DNA of 64,000 nucleotides from Prevotella sp. UBA4330. Its GTDB lineage: Bacteria > Bacteroidota > Bacteroidia > Bacteroidales > Bacteroidaceae. The notes beneath the pieces were generated by a model. That model was not told where the DNA came from. It did no database searches and was given only the letters and a program-made list of their open reading frames with translations. Position numbers and translations under genes: made by a program. The DNA is taken from positions 36,415 through 100,414 of the forward strand of contig DGTS01000002.1 of NCBI GenBank assembly GCA_002394385.1. Reading direction: 5' to 3'. Position 1 is the first letter of the stretch; the number at the start of each line of letters is the position of its first letter. Below are positions 9,076 to 18,700 of the stretch, one piece after another.

Positions 9076-9756
9076 TTATTCCATCTCCACATCACCGTTG
9101 CCGTGCGAGAACGACACGATGTAAAGTCCATCGCGCTCACCCTCGAAAGTGATGTAGTAGGGGTTGCCGAGCCGTTGACCGGCCATTTTGCTCAGTCCTT
9201 CGTCATAGACAGCCTTCAAAAACACTTTGTCGGCATGAAGGTCAGGCGACTCGTCATACATCTGCTGCATATTCTGGTCAACCTTATACTCCTTCTCCGA
9301 ATCCATGCCAGCCATCAGGGCGTCATAGTCAGCCTTGTTTGCCAGCAACAGTTCCCATGCCTCTCCGTCAACTTCATGGGATATCATAGCCAAGCCGATG
9401 CCGTCATCGGCGGTCTTCTTGAACTTGTAAGTCTCGACATTGTAGTCGATACCCCTTGTGTAGAGGTCCAGCACCTGGTCAGCATCATATTGCATGTCCC
9501 TGCCGTCGCATGTCCATCCGATGCGTTTTGTCAGGGCCTCCCATGCCGAGCCTTTCCATTCGATGTAAAGATCCATCAGTTCGGATGCCTTCAGGTCAAG
9601 ACCCTTCTGCACTGACTGCTCAGTATCCACAGCCTTTGTCTCAGGTGTTTCTGCAACCATTGCAAACTTTTCCTTAATCTTGTTACACGCCGTGAGGCTC
9701 ATTCCCAGTGCCGCTGCTGCGATGCACAGCACTATTGTCAAAAACAATTTCTTCAT
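9076..9756 (-). CDS. Lipoprotein of unknown function
   Basis: The 226-residue product begins with a lipoprotein signal ending in the lipobox LTAC (Cys about residue 24), so it should be lipid-anchored in the envelope. The rest is hydrophilic and mixed alpha/beta with no family I recognise. The C-terminal part contains YITFEGERDGLYIVSFSHG. It is a single gene downstream in direction of nothing obvious: the helicase gene follows after a gap containing a short ACCCATCACC-type repeat, and the AraC gene is 165 bases upstream. A good promoter lies at 9807-9837. Confidence 0.7.
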   Translation of the reverse strand: MKKLFLTIVLCIAAAALGMSLTACNKIKEKFAMVAETPETKAVDTEQSVQKGLDLKASELMDLYIEWKGSAWEALTKRIGWTCDGRDMQYDADQVLDLYTRGIDYNVETYKFKKTADDGIGLAMISHEVDGEAWELLLANKADYDALMAGMDSEKEYKVDQNMQQMYDESPDLHADKVFLKAVYDEGLSKMAGQRLGNPYYITFEGERDGLYIVSFSHGNGDVEME

Positions 9757-9806
9757 ATTACGATAGTCTTTTTTATTGGTTATACTGATGAAATAATATC
9801 ACTTTG

Positions 9807-9837
9807 CAAATATACATATTTTAATTGGAAAAACAAT
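9807..9837 (-). promoter_or_regulatory. Promoter of the lipoprotein gene
   Basis: On the minus strand ATTG (9837-9834) and TATATTTG (9814-9807) are separated by 19 bases, close to the Bacteroidales consensus. The ATG lies about 50 bases downstream. Confidence 0.55.
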
Positions 9838-9921
9838 ACGCCACCATGTTAATACATGCAAAACACTCTGCAAAAGGGGAAAACGCACTGTTACGATACA
9901 TTTCTGACGTTTCTATCATGA

Positions 9922-10815
9922 TTACTTCCGTTTAACATACTTACTGGGCGATACTTGGAAGTACTTCTTAAACATACGGGAGAAATGTTGGGGATATTCA
10001 AAGCCAAGCAGTTCGGCGGTTTCGTTGATGGATGTGCCGTTGATGAGCAGGTGACTTGCCCGCTGCATTATGAAGCGATGGATGGCACTCATGGCGGTGT
10101 CTCCTGTCAACTCTTTTATCAGGTCGCCGAAATAGTTGGGCGACAGGAACAGTTCTTGCGCACAATAGCGAACGGTGGGTAGTCCCTGCTGACGGTAGAT
10201 GCCCTCGTCGTAATATCGGTTGAGCAGGTTCTCGAACCGCGTGAGAAGGTTGGAATTGGCAGGAACGGCTGCCGTTAACTGTTCGGCATAGAAACGGGCG
10301 GTGTATTCCAGTATCAGTCCTATGTGCGCCGCGATGAGGCTCTCGCCGCCGACACCACCCAATGGGGCAAGGCTTTTCCTCAGCATTTCGAGGAGAGTTA
10401 CTATGACCTGCCGTTGCTGGTCGCTCATGAGCAACGCCTCGCTGATGTTGTATGAGAAGAAGGTGTATTGCGACATGAGCCGCTCGAGGTCGGTGCCGTG
10501 AAGCAGTTCGGGGTCGAAGAGCAGTGCCCATCCCTTTGTCTTGATTTCCTCGCCGGTATCGGTTTTCCCTCCTATTTGTCCTGGTGCCACACACATCAAG
10601 GCGTGGCGGTGCAGGTCGTAGCGCACCTGCCCGTAGGTGAGTTCCTCGAGCGTCTCGTCACCAATGAACATGCCAAAGACATCGTAGTTGTTCAGTGAGT
10701 GGCGACAATGCTCCAACTCGTCGTAGTGAATCACCGAGACGAGCGGATGCAACTCTGGCGCACCAATATATCGTGCGTAGTCGTTGACGTTGTGTACTTT
10801 CAGCACCTGTTGCAT
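9922..10815 (-). CDS. AraC-family transcription regulator
   Basis: The 297-residue protein has an N-terminal cupin-like sensor region (about 20-150) and a C-terminal double helix-turn-helix of AraC type (about 195-297). It contains LFLSPNYFGDLIKELTG and the typical ending GFEYPQHFSRMFKKYFQVSP. In Bacteroidales, regulators of this plan often control neighbouring reductase or efflux genes. It starts 6 bases after the DUF1349 lipoprotein gene on the same strand, so the two are probably co-transcribed. Its ligand and targets cannot be read from the sequence. The aldo/keto reductase and flavodoxin run on the opposite strand is a plausible target by proximity only. Confidence 0.88.
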   Translation of the reverse strand: MQQVLKVHNVNDYARYIGAPELHPLVSVIHYDELEHCRHSLNNYDVFGMFIGDETLEELTYGQVRYDLHRHALMCVAPGQIGGKTDTGEEIKTKGWALLFDPELLHGTDLERLMSQYTFFSYNISEALLMSDQQRQVIVTLLEMLRKSLAPLGGVGGESLIAAHIGLILEYTARFYAEQLTAAVPANSNLLTRFENLLNRYYDEGIYRQQGLPTVRYCAQELFLSPNYFGDLIKELTGDTAMSAIHRFIMQRASHLLINGTSINETAELLGFEYPQHFSRMFKKYFQVSPSKYVKRK

Positions 10816-10821
10816 AATGGC

Positions 10822-11556
10822 TTATTGCTTGTCGGGCTGCTGACCGTCGTGTGCCTTCCATGCACACTCCGTGATCTTCATGTCTGAGAATACTGCCGTG
10901 AAGGAAGACTCCTCAGGCGAGCAGGCATAGATGCCGAAACTGATTTCGTCGGCACCGGCATACATGTGGCAGATGCGCATCTGGCTGAAATCGACACCAT
11001 TGGTGGAACACTCGATGCAGTAGTCGTCCTCACGGCGAGAGAAACGATACCACATGGTCTTCACATCGGCAGGTATTGCCGTTGTTGCCCAGTCGGAATA
11101 GCCGTTGTTCGTTGCCACGCTACCCAGATGCTGGAACTCGTTGTTCTCGTATTCCACCGAACCTTTCAGCCAGTTGCTGCTGTCAAGATACATCACGATG
11201 CCGCACTGGTCGAAGCGATGGTGACTCTGTGTGAAATCAGTCTTCACCACAAAACTGAAGAATTTCTCGCGTGTCTTCATCTGCAATACGGGGGCATTGT
11301 CGTTCTGGAAGTGATAATAGGTGCGTTGCCATAGGTCGGTATGCGGCGCGGTGGTAATGACGATGGTGTCGCCTTTTATCTCGAAGCCTGCTGGCTTGCG
11401 TGTCCACTGGAGGCTGTTCAGGTCGATGTGGCCGCTGTCGGCAAGTGCCGTTTTCACGTTATCTGCATAATTCATATCTTCTTTTATCTTAGTTTGATTA
11501 CCACATGCAGCGAGCATCAGGCTGCAACAAATCAAGGTGATTATGTTTTTTCGCAT
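10822..11556 (-). CDS. DUF1349 lipoprotein (concanavalin-like fold)
   Basis: This 244-residue protein has a lipoprotein signal with lipobox LAAC at the N-terminus and a DUF1349-type domain, a beta-sandwich related to concanavalin A-like lectins. Typical features are the region around HRFDQCGIVMYLDSSNWLKG and the phrase ISFGIYACSPEESSFTAVFS near the C-terminus. Members are often linked to carbohydrate or small-molecule handling, but the function is not established. It is the first gene of a probable two-gene unit with the AraC regulator. Transcription may begin near a TATCTTTG box at 11599-11592 on the minus strand, whose upstream element is weak. Confidence 0.8.
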   Translation of the reverse strand: MRKNIITLICCSLMLAACGNQTKIKEDMNYADNVKTALADSGHIDLNSLQWTRKPAGFEIKGDTIVITTAPHTDLWQRTYYHFQNDNAPVLQMKTREKFFSFVVKTDFTQSHHRFDQCGIVMYLDSSNWLKGSVEYENNEFQHLGSVATNNGYSDWATTAIPADVKTMWYRFSRREDDYCIECSTNGVDFSQMRICHMYAGADEISFGIYACSPEESSFTAVFSDMKITECAWKAHDGQQPDKQ

Positions 11557-11651
11557 AGTTATTTTTATAGATTATGTTTTTCTCACGACTGCAAAGATAC
11601 AACTTTTTTTTGATAATCAGTAAATATGGTTGAATTATCCGTAAATCGTTT

Positions 11652-11683
11652 ATTGCGGATTTCGTGCTTTTGCCGTATCTTTG
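11652..11683 (+). promoter_or_regulatory. Promoter of the aldo/keto reductase operon
   Basis: ATTG (11652-11655) and TATCTTTG (11676-11683) are 20 bases apart. The region between start site and ATG is filled by the 8-bp tandem repeat at 11710-11850, so the mRNA leader would consist largely of that repeat. A minus-strand TATCTTTG (11599-11592) lies back to back with it. Confidence 0.55.
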
Positions 11684-11709
11684 CAACATGATAAATATCA
11701 TATACTTAT

Positions 11710-11850
11710 GAACTTACAAACTTACGAACTTACAAACTTGCAAACTTACGAACTTGCAAACTTACAAACTTGCAAACTTACAAACTTGCAAACTTACGAA
11801 CTTACAAACTTACAAACTTACGAACTTACAAACTAACAAACTAATAAACT
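11710..11850 (+). repeat. 8-bp tandem repeat in the leader of the aldo/keto reductase gene
   Basis: About 17 consecutive copies of an 8-base unit AACTTAYR (AACTTACA, AACTTACG, AACTTGCA) run almost up to the start codon at 11861 and degenerate at the end. Because 8 is not a multiple of 3 and the array lies between promoter and ATG, copy-number change would alter leader length but not the protein. Confidence 0.9.
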
Positions 11851-11860
11851 CACAATAACT

Positions 11861-12796
11861 ATGGCAAAGATAGCATTAGGAACCTGGGCTTGGGGCGCAG
11901 GTGCATTCGGTGGCGACACCGTTTTCGGAAGTAATACTGACGTGGAGAACCTGAAACCCGTGTTCGATGCGGCGATGAAGGCGGGGCTTAACCTGTGGGA
12001 CTCGGCTACCGTCTATGGCATGGGCGAGTCGGAGCACATTCTCGGCACACTCGCAAAGCAGTATGGACGTGAGAACGTGCAGATTTCCACGAAGTTCACA
12101 CCGCAGATAGCCGAGATTTATGAGAACTCAGTTGAGAAGATGGCAGAGGCTTCGATAGAACGCATGGACTGCGACTACATCGACATCTATTGGATTCACA
12201 ACCCTATGGACGTGGAGCGCTGGACACCGGGTCTGATTCCTCTGCTGAAGAGCGGACGCGTGAAGCGCGTGGGTGTGTCGAACCACAACATTGCGGAGAT
12301 AAAACGTGCCAACGAGATTCTTGGCGAGGCAGGATTCAAGGTGTCTGCTGTGCAGAACCACTTCTCGCTGCTCTATCGCTCATCAGAGAAGGGCGGCGTG
12401 CTGGACTACTGCAAGGAGCAGGGCATAGAGTTCTGGGCATACATGGTGCTGGAGCAAGGTGCTCTCTCGGGTAAATATAATAAGGAGAACCCACTGCCCG
12501 CAGAAAGTGACCGAGGCAAGAAGTACAACCCTGTGCTGCCGCAACTGGAGGCTCTGACCAAAGAGATGACCGCTATCGGCAAGAAGTATGATGCCTCTTG
12601 TTCGCAGATAGGCATAGCATGGGCAATAGCCAAAGGCACTCTGCCTATAATTGGTGCCACAAAAGAACGCCATGTCATCGAGGCTGCCGAGGCTGCGAAG
12701 ATACATCTGACTGCCGAAGAGGTGGCACGCTTGGAGCAACTCGCCGACGCGACTGGAGTTGACACCCGAGGCGGCTGGGAACACTCGATGGAGTGA
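11861..12796 (+). CDS. Aldo/keto reductase
   Basis: The 311-residue product is a cytoplasmic (beta/alpha)8 NADPH-dependent oxidoreductase. The catalytic tetrad is visible as DSATVYG (Asp and Tyr near residues 47-52), the lysine in STKF and the histidine in WIHNP. The C-terminal phosphate-binding segment is around PIIGATKERH. The substrate is not deducible; relatives reduce aldehydes and ketones. It is the first gene of a plus-strand run with two flavodoxin-like genes and an amidohydrolase, suggesting an oxidoreductive function. Its leader is made of an 8-bp tandem repeat. Confidence 0.9.
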   Translation: MAKIALGTWAWGAGAFGGDTVFGSNTDVENLKPVFDAAMKAGLNLWDSATVYGMGESEHILGTLAKQYGRENVQISTKFTPQIAEIYENSVEKMAEASIERMDCDYIDIYWIHNPMDVERWTPGLIPLLKSGRVKRVGVSNHNIAEIKRANEILGEAGFKVSAVQNHFSLLYRSSEKGGVLDYCKEQGIEFWAYMVLEQGALSGKYNKENPLPAESDRGKKYNPVLPQLEALTKEMTAIGKKYDASCSQIGIAWAIAKGTLPIIGATKERHVIEAAEAAKIHLTAEEVARLEQLADATGVDTRGGWEHSME

Positions 12797-12849
12797 GAAG
12801 TTCAAGTACAGTCCTTAAGCGTGCGAAATTCAAATTAGTATATTGTATA

Positions 12850-13569
12850 ATGAGAAAGAAAGTATTGTTTATCTGCATGATAATGCTGCTTAGCATTGGT
12901 GCAAAGGCGAAGACTCTGGTGGCATATTACAGTTACACCAGCAACTGCCGCAATATCGTTGCTTCGCTGACCAGCCAGATAGAGGCCGACGTACTGGAGA
13001 TACAGCCGGCAGTGAAAGGACTGCAGTATGATGCCAACAACTATGCCCTGGGGACGCAGTTGCTGAATGCCATCAAGGCTAATCCTGACGATGCCAGCAG
13101 TTATCCTGCCATCGACCCTGTGACGGTCAATCTTAACGATTATAACACTGTGATTATCGTGACACCTCTGTGGTGGAGTCAGATGGCTGCCATCATGCAG
13201 ACATTCCTGTTCAACTATGGACCGCAGATGGCTGGTAAGAACATAGGACTGATAGTGTCGAGCGCTTCCGGCGGTATTAGTGGAGTAGTGGCCGACTGCA
13301 AGCGACTCGTGCCCGCAGGCAACTATTTCAGCCAGAACCTATGGATAAACAACTCCAACCGTTCCAACCGCAACACACTGATACAGAACTGGCTCAGTGC
13401 CATTAACTATCAGGAGGTGGCAGACATCAGTCAGACTCCGATTGAATCGAGCGACCAGTATGATGTCTATTCCCTCGACGGGAAGAGAATCCTCGTAAAA
13501 ACACGTTCACTTGATGAACTGAAGAAAGGTGCGTATATCGTAAATGGAGAGAAGCGCATCATAGAATAA
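12850..13569 (+). CDS. Exported flavodoxin-like protein with C-terminal sorting-like tail
   Basis: I choose the ATG at 12850 because it opens directly into a signal peptide (MRKKVLFICMIMLLSIGAKA); an in-frame ATG at 12793 would add 19 unrelated residues and overlap the reductase gene. The mature part is a flavodoxin fold beginning TLVAYYSYTSNC (the FMN phosphate loop) with the conserved PLWWSQMA segment. After about residue 205 it carries YDVYSLDGKRILVK and KGAYIVNGEKRIIE, a tail resembling those of type IX secretion or cell-surface proteins of Bacteroidetes. A secreted flavoprotein is unusual; its electron partner is unknown. The gene follows the aldo/keto reductase by 53 bases and precedes a second flavodoxin. 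Confidence 0.8.
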   Translation: MRKKVLFICMIMLLSIGAKAKTLVAYYSYTSNCRNIVASLTSQIEADVLEIQPAVKGLQYDANNYALGTQLLNAIKANPDDASSYPAIDPVTVNLNDYNTVIIVTPLWWSQMAAIMQTFLFNYGPQMAGKNIGLIVSSASGGISGVVADCKRLVPAGNYFSQNLWINNSNRSNRNTLIQNWLSAINYQEVADISQTPIESSDQYDVYSLDGKRILVKTRSLDELKKGAYIVNGEKRIIE

Positions 13570-13587
13570 TTCTATTCAATAACTAAC

Positions 13588-14145
13588 ATGAAGAAAGTAG
13601 TAATTTTAATGTCAGCACTTATGGCACTGTGCCTCAGTGCATGTTCACAAGGCAGTAACAAAAAGGAGAATAAACAGATGAAGACATTGGTAGCCTATTT
13701 TTCAGCAACAGGTACAACGAAGGGTGTGGCACAGCAACTTGCTGAGGTGACAGGTGCCGACCTGCATGAGATAAAGCCTGAGAAGCCTTATACCGATGCC
13801 GACCTCGACTGGCAAGACAAGCAAAGCCGCTCTACAATAGAGATGGAGGACAAGAGCAGTCGTCCTGCCATCACAGAAAAACTCCCTAACATGCAGGAGT
13901 ATGATGTGATTTATGTTGGGTTCCCCATCTGGTGGTACACTTGTCCCACTATCATCAACACCTTTATGGAGTCCTACGACTTTAAAGGCAAGACCGTGAT
14001 ACCCTTTGCCACCTCTGGCGGCAGCAGCATCAAGAAAGCATGCGAAGACCTTAAGACGGCCTATCCTGAGGTGAACTGGAAAGAGGGAAAACTTCTCAAC
14101 AGGGCATCGAAGAGCGAGATTGAAGAATGGATAAGCGGATTGTAA
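13588..14145 (+). CDS. Flavodoxin (lipoprotein form, with possible internal start)
   Basis: The 185-residue protein has a lipoprotein signal with lipobox LSAC and then a complete flavodoxin domain starting TLVAYFSATGTTKGVA, with the characteristic GFPIWWYTCP and ATSGGSS motifs. It is expected to bind FMN and carry electrons. The ATG at 13678 falls exactly at the start of the flavodoxin domain and is preceded by AGGAGA, so a cytoplasmic short form is possible. It lies 18 bases after the other flavodoxin gene. Confidence 0.85.
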   Translation: MKKVVILMSALMALCLSACSQGSNKKENKQMKTLVAYFSATGTTKGVAQQLAEVTGADLHEIKPEKPYTDADLDWQDKQSRSTIEMEDKSSRPAITEKLPNMQEYDVIYVGFPIWWYTCPTIINTFMESYDFKGKTVIPFATSGGSSIKKACEDLKTAYPEVNWKEGKLLNRASKSEIEEWISGL

Positions 14146-14160
14146 TTTAGGTTATAGGTT

Positions 14161-15168
14161 ATGCGTTATAGGTTATGGCACAAGTTATGGGTTATAGGTT
14201 TGTTTGTCTCGATGTTTTCAACTACAGCGCTTGCACAGGGCGTGATTGATGTGCATGCACATCTGTTGCCTGCAGAGTTTGTTGACGCTCTCGCACAAGA
14301 AGACAGGCTGCTGGAAGAGGGATTCCCTCTGCCGCGATATGATGTTGACGCTCATCTGAAATGGATGGATGAGGCTGGTGTTCAGACTTCGGTGCTAACG
14401 TTGGCAGAGCCTACTCCGCAAAGGGATGGAGACGTTATCAGAAAGTGCAACGAGACGGCTGCCCGCCTGAAACGGGAACACCCAGGGCGGTTCCTCTTTT
14501 GTGCCGCCTTGCCCTTGCCTGATGTCAAGGCTGCTGTCCGTGAGGCCGTTTATGCCCTTGACACGTTGAAGGCAGATGGCATAAAGTTGTCCACCAACGT
14601 TCAGGGGCAGTATCTCGGTGCGCCAGAACTCGACACTCTTTTCTCGGTGCTTAACGAGCGCAACGCTGTTGTTATCCTTCATCCGCACCGACCGGAACCT
14701 GTGAACCGTCAGGTGATGCAACAGACACCACTCGCCATGCAGGAGTATCTCTCGGAGACAACGCGTGCTGTGGCAAACATGATTACGCGCAACGTTCTGG
14801 CACGCTATCCCAATGTAAAGGTAGTGGTGCCACATTGTGGTGCTTACCTGCCGTTGGCGGTACCACGAATGAAATCACTCACGCCTGTGATGCAGGCAAA
14901 TAAGATGGTGGGTGAAATAGACTGGGATGCAAACCTCAGGTCTCTATACTATGACCTTGCCGGCGCACACTCACCAGAGGTTATCCGTATGATGCTCACC
15001 ATCACCACGCCCGAACATCTGCTTTATGGTTCCGACTATCCTTATGTTGCCCCTCAGGTGCTGACATCAGGTCTCGCGAGAATGAAGCAGTATCTTAACG
15101 ACGAGCAGGACCTTGCACCTTTCAGGCAGATGATTCTATACGACAATGCTCACAAACTGTTCAAATAA
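14161..15168 (+). CDS. Exported amidohydrolase (ACMSD-like TIM barrel)
   Basis: The 335-residue protein has a signal peptide (about 1-25, ending ALAQG) and an amidohydrolase_2 barrel. Metal and active-site motifs are IDVHAH at the start of the barrel, LHPHRP in the middle, VVPHCG and finally YGSDYPY. The family includes decarboxylases and hydrolases of cyclic carboxylates; substrate unknown. The start region is embedded in a repeated word (GTTATAGGTTATG) that also encodes part of the signal peptide, so the N-terminus seems built from intergenic repeat DNA. It is the last intact gene of the reductase/flavodoxin run. Confidence 0.85.
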   Translation: MRYRLWHKLWVIGLFVSMFSTTALAQGVIDVHAHLLPAEFVDALAQEDRLLEEGFPLPRYDVDAHLKWMDEAGVQTSVLTLAEPTPQRDGDVIRKCNETAARLKREHPGRFLFCAALPLPDVKAAVREAVYALDTLKADGIKLSTNVQGQYLGAPELDTLFSVLNERNAVVILHPHRPEPVNRQVMQQTPLAMQEYLSETTRAVANMITRNVLARYPNVKVVVPHCGAYLPLAVPRMKSLTPVMQANKMVGEIDWDANLRSLYYDLAGAHSPEVIRMMLTITTPEHLLYGSDYPYVAPQVLTSGLARMKQYLNDEQDLAPFRQMILYDNAHKLFK

Positions 15169-15175
15169 CAAACAA

Positions 15176-15265
15176 ATGAAGAAAACAACATTTCTCATAA
15201 TGACTGCAATGTTGATAATGTCAGCCATTGCACAGGCGCAAAATAACAAATATGGTAAACACTAG
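15176..15265 (+). pseudogene. Signal-peptide-only remnant
   Basis: An ATG 7 bases after the amidohydrolase stop opens a perfect signal peptide (MKKTTFLIMTAM and then SAIAQAQ) followed by NNKYGKH and a stop, 29 residues in all. The spacing and signal look like a genuine next operon gene whose body has been lost. No continuation is visible in the other frames. A functional secreted peptide is possible but less likely. Confidence 0.5.
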
Positions 15266-15311
15266 TCGTACACTTATATTTTTACCATTTTCAAAACCTT
15301 ATAATCACTTA

Positions 15312-15387
15312 TTTGACATAAAATGCGCCCCAAAAGTGTTAAATGTCAAAGAAACTTATTGTATATGCTTTTTTTTATTTAACTTTG
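15312..15387 (+). promoter_or_regulatory. Promoter with upstream inverted repeat
   Basis: TAACTTTG (15380-15387) with ATTG (15358-15361) 18 bases upstream is a fair Bacteroidales promoter for the small ORF at 15438. Just upstream TTTGACAT (15312-15319) is repeated inverted as ATGTCAAA (15343-15350), 23 bases apart. This could be an operator or a weak transcript end for the preceding operon. Confidence 0.4.
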
Positions 15388-15437
15388 CACCATTATAGCA
15401 CTAAACAAGTACCCTTGGGTGATTAATATTTATCTCA

Positions 15438-15689
15438 ATGAAATCGAAATACATCAAACCATCCGCAGAATGCCTTCCATGTATGGTAGTAGATTTGCTC
15501 GAAGCAAGTGTGAAAACCACGATTTTCGACCCGGGAACCGGAACTACAGAGGCGCTGAGCAAGGAAGCAGACCTCGTTGACGAAGACACTGAATGTGAAA
15601 AGGTCATGGATACAAAAATGCATTATAAATTGGGACAAAAAGACGGCAACTGGTATAACGCCATTGACAATATAATGGGGAGGGAATAG
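15438..15689 (+). CDS. Small protein of unknown function
   Basis: This 83-residue protein starts MKSKYIKPSAECLPCMVVDLLEA. Short proteins beginning MKxYIKP are common in Prevotella and Bacteroides ahead of surface-protein genes; none has a known role that I can name. It has no signal peptide and is acidic in the middle. A promoter lies directly upstream and the giant secreted-protein gene begins 50 bases downstream, so it is probably the first gene of that operon. Confidence 0.6.
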   Translation: MKSKYIKPSAECLPCMVVDLLEASVKTTIFDPGTGTTEALSKEADLVDEDTECEKVMDTKMHYKLGQKDGNWYNAIDNIMGRE

Positions 15690-15739
15690 CCCCAATTTCC
15701 CAAACGACCAAACACCAATCCCCCAAACGACCATAAGAT

Positions 15740-18700
15740 ATGAAACGATTATCGCTACTTATAACGCTGATGCTCACGACGGTTATCGTGACAAACGCAC
15801 AGAGTTTCAAACTCTGGTATGCCAATAATGTTACCGATGTCGCCAACCTTGACGACATCGAGAGTGAAGGTTCCGGACTCAACTGGCGAGAGGTGGATAG
15901 TAACACCCAGACTGTTGCCGGCAATCTGGTGGAAGTGAGCAAATTGAAACAGATGCTCTCCTCCACAAGGATGAAAGGTCTTGAAGACAAACGACAGTTC
16001 TGGAAGATGCGCGACCACGGGCTGCTGTGCTTTAAAGTAGAAGACCTTGACAACGTGCATCACACATACGAAGTGATTGTCCATAACGGTCCAGACAGTA
16101 TATCACAGACCGTTGACGACTACTTCTTCGTCAATGCTCCAGTGCCCCGTGACACCGTGGCATACGAAATCTCTGTAAGGAGGGTAGATAACGATGAAAC
16201 CGTCAAATTTAAGTACTTTGTGTATGAATGGGACAATGACAATCTGTATATGTTCATGCTCGATCAGAAACGACAGGTGACGGGCGAGACCTACAAGTTG
16301 GAATATGTCACGGGATATATGGACGAGTACGGTGACATGCACAAGACATCTACCACCCTGGAACTGCAGAGCGACAAGTTCCAGAGTTTCTATGTGCCGA
16401 AGAACAGCAGCCTATTGGATGTGTTCCTGATGAGTGGCGACGACAAGAAACTGCGAATTGACAAGAACAAGCTGCACACTGGTATTGACCTGAACGACCG
16501 CATGAACTACATGGAGATTTCCTCTACCTTCAACCTCGACAAGCACGAAGGCAGGGAGATGATGAACTTCAACTGGCTCGGAACGGGACTCTATGAGAAA
16601 TACGACACCCTGTATCTGTCGCTGTTCAACGAGAAGGGTAAGCAGATAAAAAATGCCACCATCCACCCCGAGCGTGTAGATCATAATGGCAACCGCATCT
16701 ACGACCCGGCTGTCAAGTACGAAGGCTACGACAGCAAGACCAAGCAGCACAAGATTGTCACCATGAGCAATCCCGCATATATCGAGATTCTCGTTGACGG
16801 CTATCTGCCGATGCTCTACAAACACCCGGGAGTGGTCGATGACGAGGGCATCGTCAGCCCTGACCTCTGCCAGGTGGCTCTCACTCCGCAGAAGGGAACC
16901 ATCAGCAGCGGCTTCAACATCAGCGACCAACACTTCATGAACCTCAACGACGAGAAAGCCATCATCGTACGCCAGGGGGTGGACCACCGTCTGTGCTCCA
17001 TCGATGCAGTTGACCTCAGTGGAAGGATTGAGGCCGATACCATTTCCTATATGGAAGACCTGGGCAACGACTTCCCGAAACTGCTCAACAACAAGATTAT
17101 AGAACGCTATGCACAGTTTGAGACTTCGTTCTCTATTGCCAAGGGAGGCACAGCACCCGACTGTCAACTCTTCGCCACCGACATAGCGACAGCCGTTGCC
17201 AAGGAAGCTACAGAGAATAACACGGAAGTGGTGAGGGCATCGGAGTTTACCTCGTTCCAGTATGATTACTACTTCGTGCGCTTCAATCTTCTTGATGTCA
17301 TTGACAAAGGCGTCACGGCGAAGGTAGCCCTGCATGTTGGCGACAAGCAGTATGCCAAATTCCCCTATCTCAGAAATCTTGATTTTAAGCGCGACGAGAT
17401 AGAGGCTGCCGCTGATGAGGAAGTGAACGAAAACTACGTCGGCAGCAACAACGAGGACAACGTTTCTAACGGTTTTGCCGATGCCGGCTACGACCTGAGA
17501 TTTCCCCCTCAATTCAAGTTCTCGTTCAAGCCGGTTTGTCTCAACACGGCTATCATATATAACATCCGTAAGAACCTTCTCAATCTAAAGATAAACCTCT
17601 CATTCATGCGTGACGATGAGCGACCAGGTGAGGACGAGAAGTATAGCAAGGCGCGCAAGGAGTTGAAGGAACTCGAGAAATATGAGATGGTTGGCAAAAA
17701 AGTCGAAAAAAGCATTATGGGCGACGAAGTTGAGTTCGACAACTGGGTATATGAAGAGATTGACGACATCTTCGGTATCACAAGCCAACGCATCGGTCAG
17801 GGATGGTTCGGTGGAGCCAAACTCGCCTTCAGAATGCCTTTGTTTGATTTCACACGCTTCCAGGTGACCGAGACATCAGGACAGATAGGCTATGGCATCG
17901 GCATGCGATGGAACGTAGCAGAGAACGAGCGTTTCGGCAAGCTGGCAAGTGTCTTGGAGAGATTGGATAAATTCGTCTCCCTCTCTGCCTGCTTTGAGAC
18001 ATCAGCACAACTTGACTTCGGAATAAAATCCTTCCAGCAAGATACCAAAGAGAGTATGTCGAGTACCAACATGGGCTATTTCTTCGATTTCAGTGGGAAA
18101 GTATCGGCAGGAGCCTCATTGGACGTCTTTACACCCGACACGCTGTTTGGCATAAAAATATCTTCTCTATGCAACCTGCAAGCCGGGCTGCGTCTAGGTG
18201 GCAAGGCGGGCTTCCGCTTCGGAGTGGAAGGTCCATTCGACAACTATGCTCCAGGCGTTGGACTTAACCTCACATGCGTCATCATCGGCCAGGCCTATTT
18301 CAACTTTAAGACACCAATCTTCACTTATGGAGCCAGTGCTGGCTTCAAACTGGGAGGCAGGCGACTCTTCCCCAACGACGGCCACAACCCATTCCACGAG
18401 GATTTCCCATATTGGCTCAACAACGATGCCGGAGCTAAGCCCAGGCCTAAGCCCTTGGCAATGGCGCTTCGCAAGATACCTGCACCTTTGACAACAGATC
18501 TCAACGGAAGGGCAATTATCAACGATGTGGCGATGGATGCCAATCCTCACTTCCTCGACGAAGACCATGTGGTTTATAACGACATAGGCTCAGTTACCGA
18601 CTATAACGACGACAAGGTGAAGATTGCCAATATCACTGACAGTGAAGTCACCAAGGAGTCAATCTCTGCCGACGGGCTTTTTGGCGGTAACAACATGCGC

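Noticed and set aside
9922..11556. Polysaccharide utilisation locus with the AraC and DUF1349 genes
   Set aside because: No SusC/SusD pair occurs anywhere in the window, so neither this pair nor the GH9 gene can be called part of such a locus.
16412..17512. Minus-strand frame of 366 codons inside the giant secreted-protein gene
   Set aside because: It is antisense to a signal-peptide-bearing gene with consistent codon use, and has no promoter or recognisable domain.
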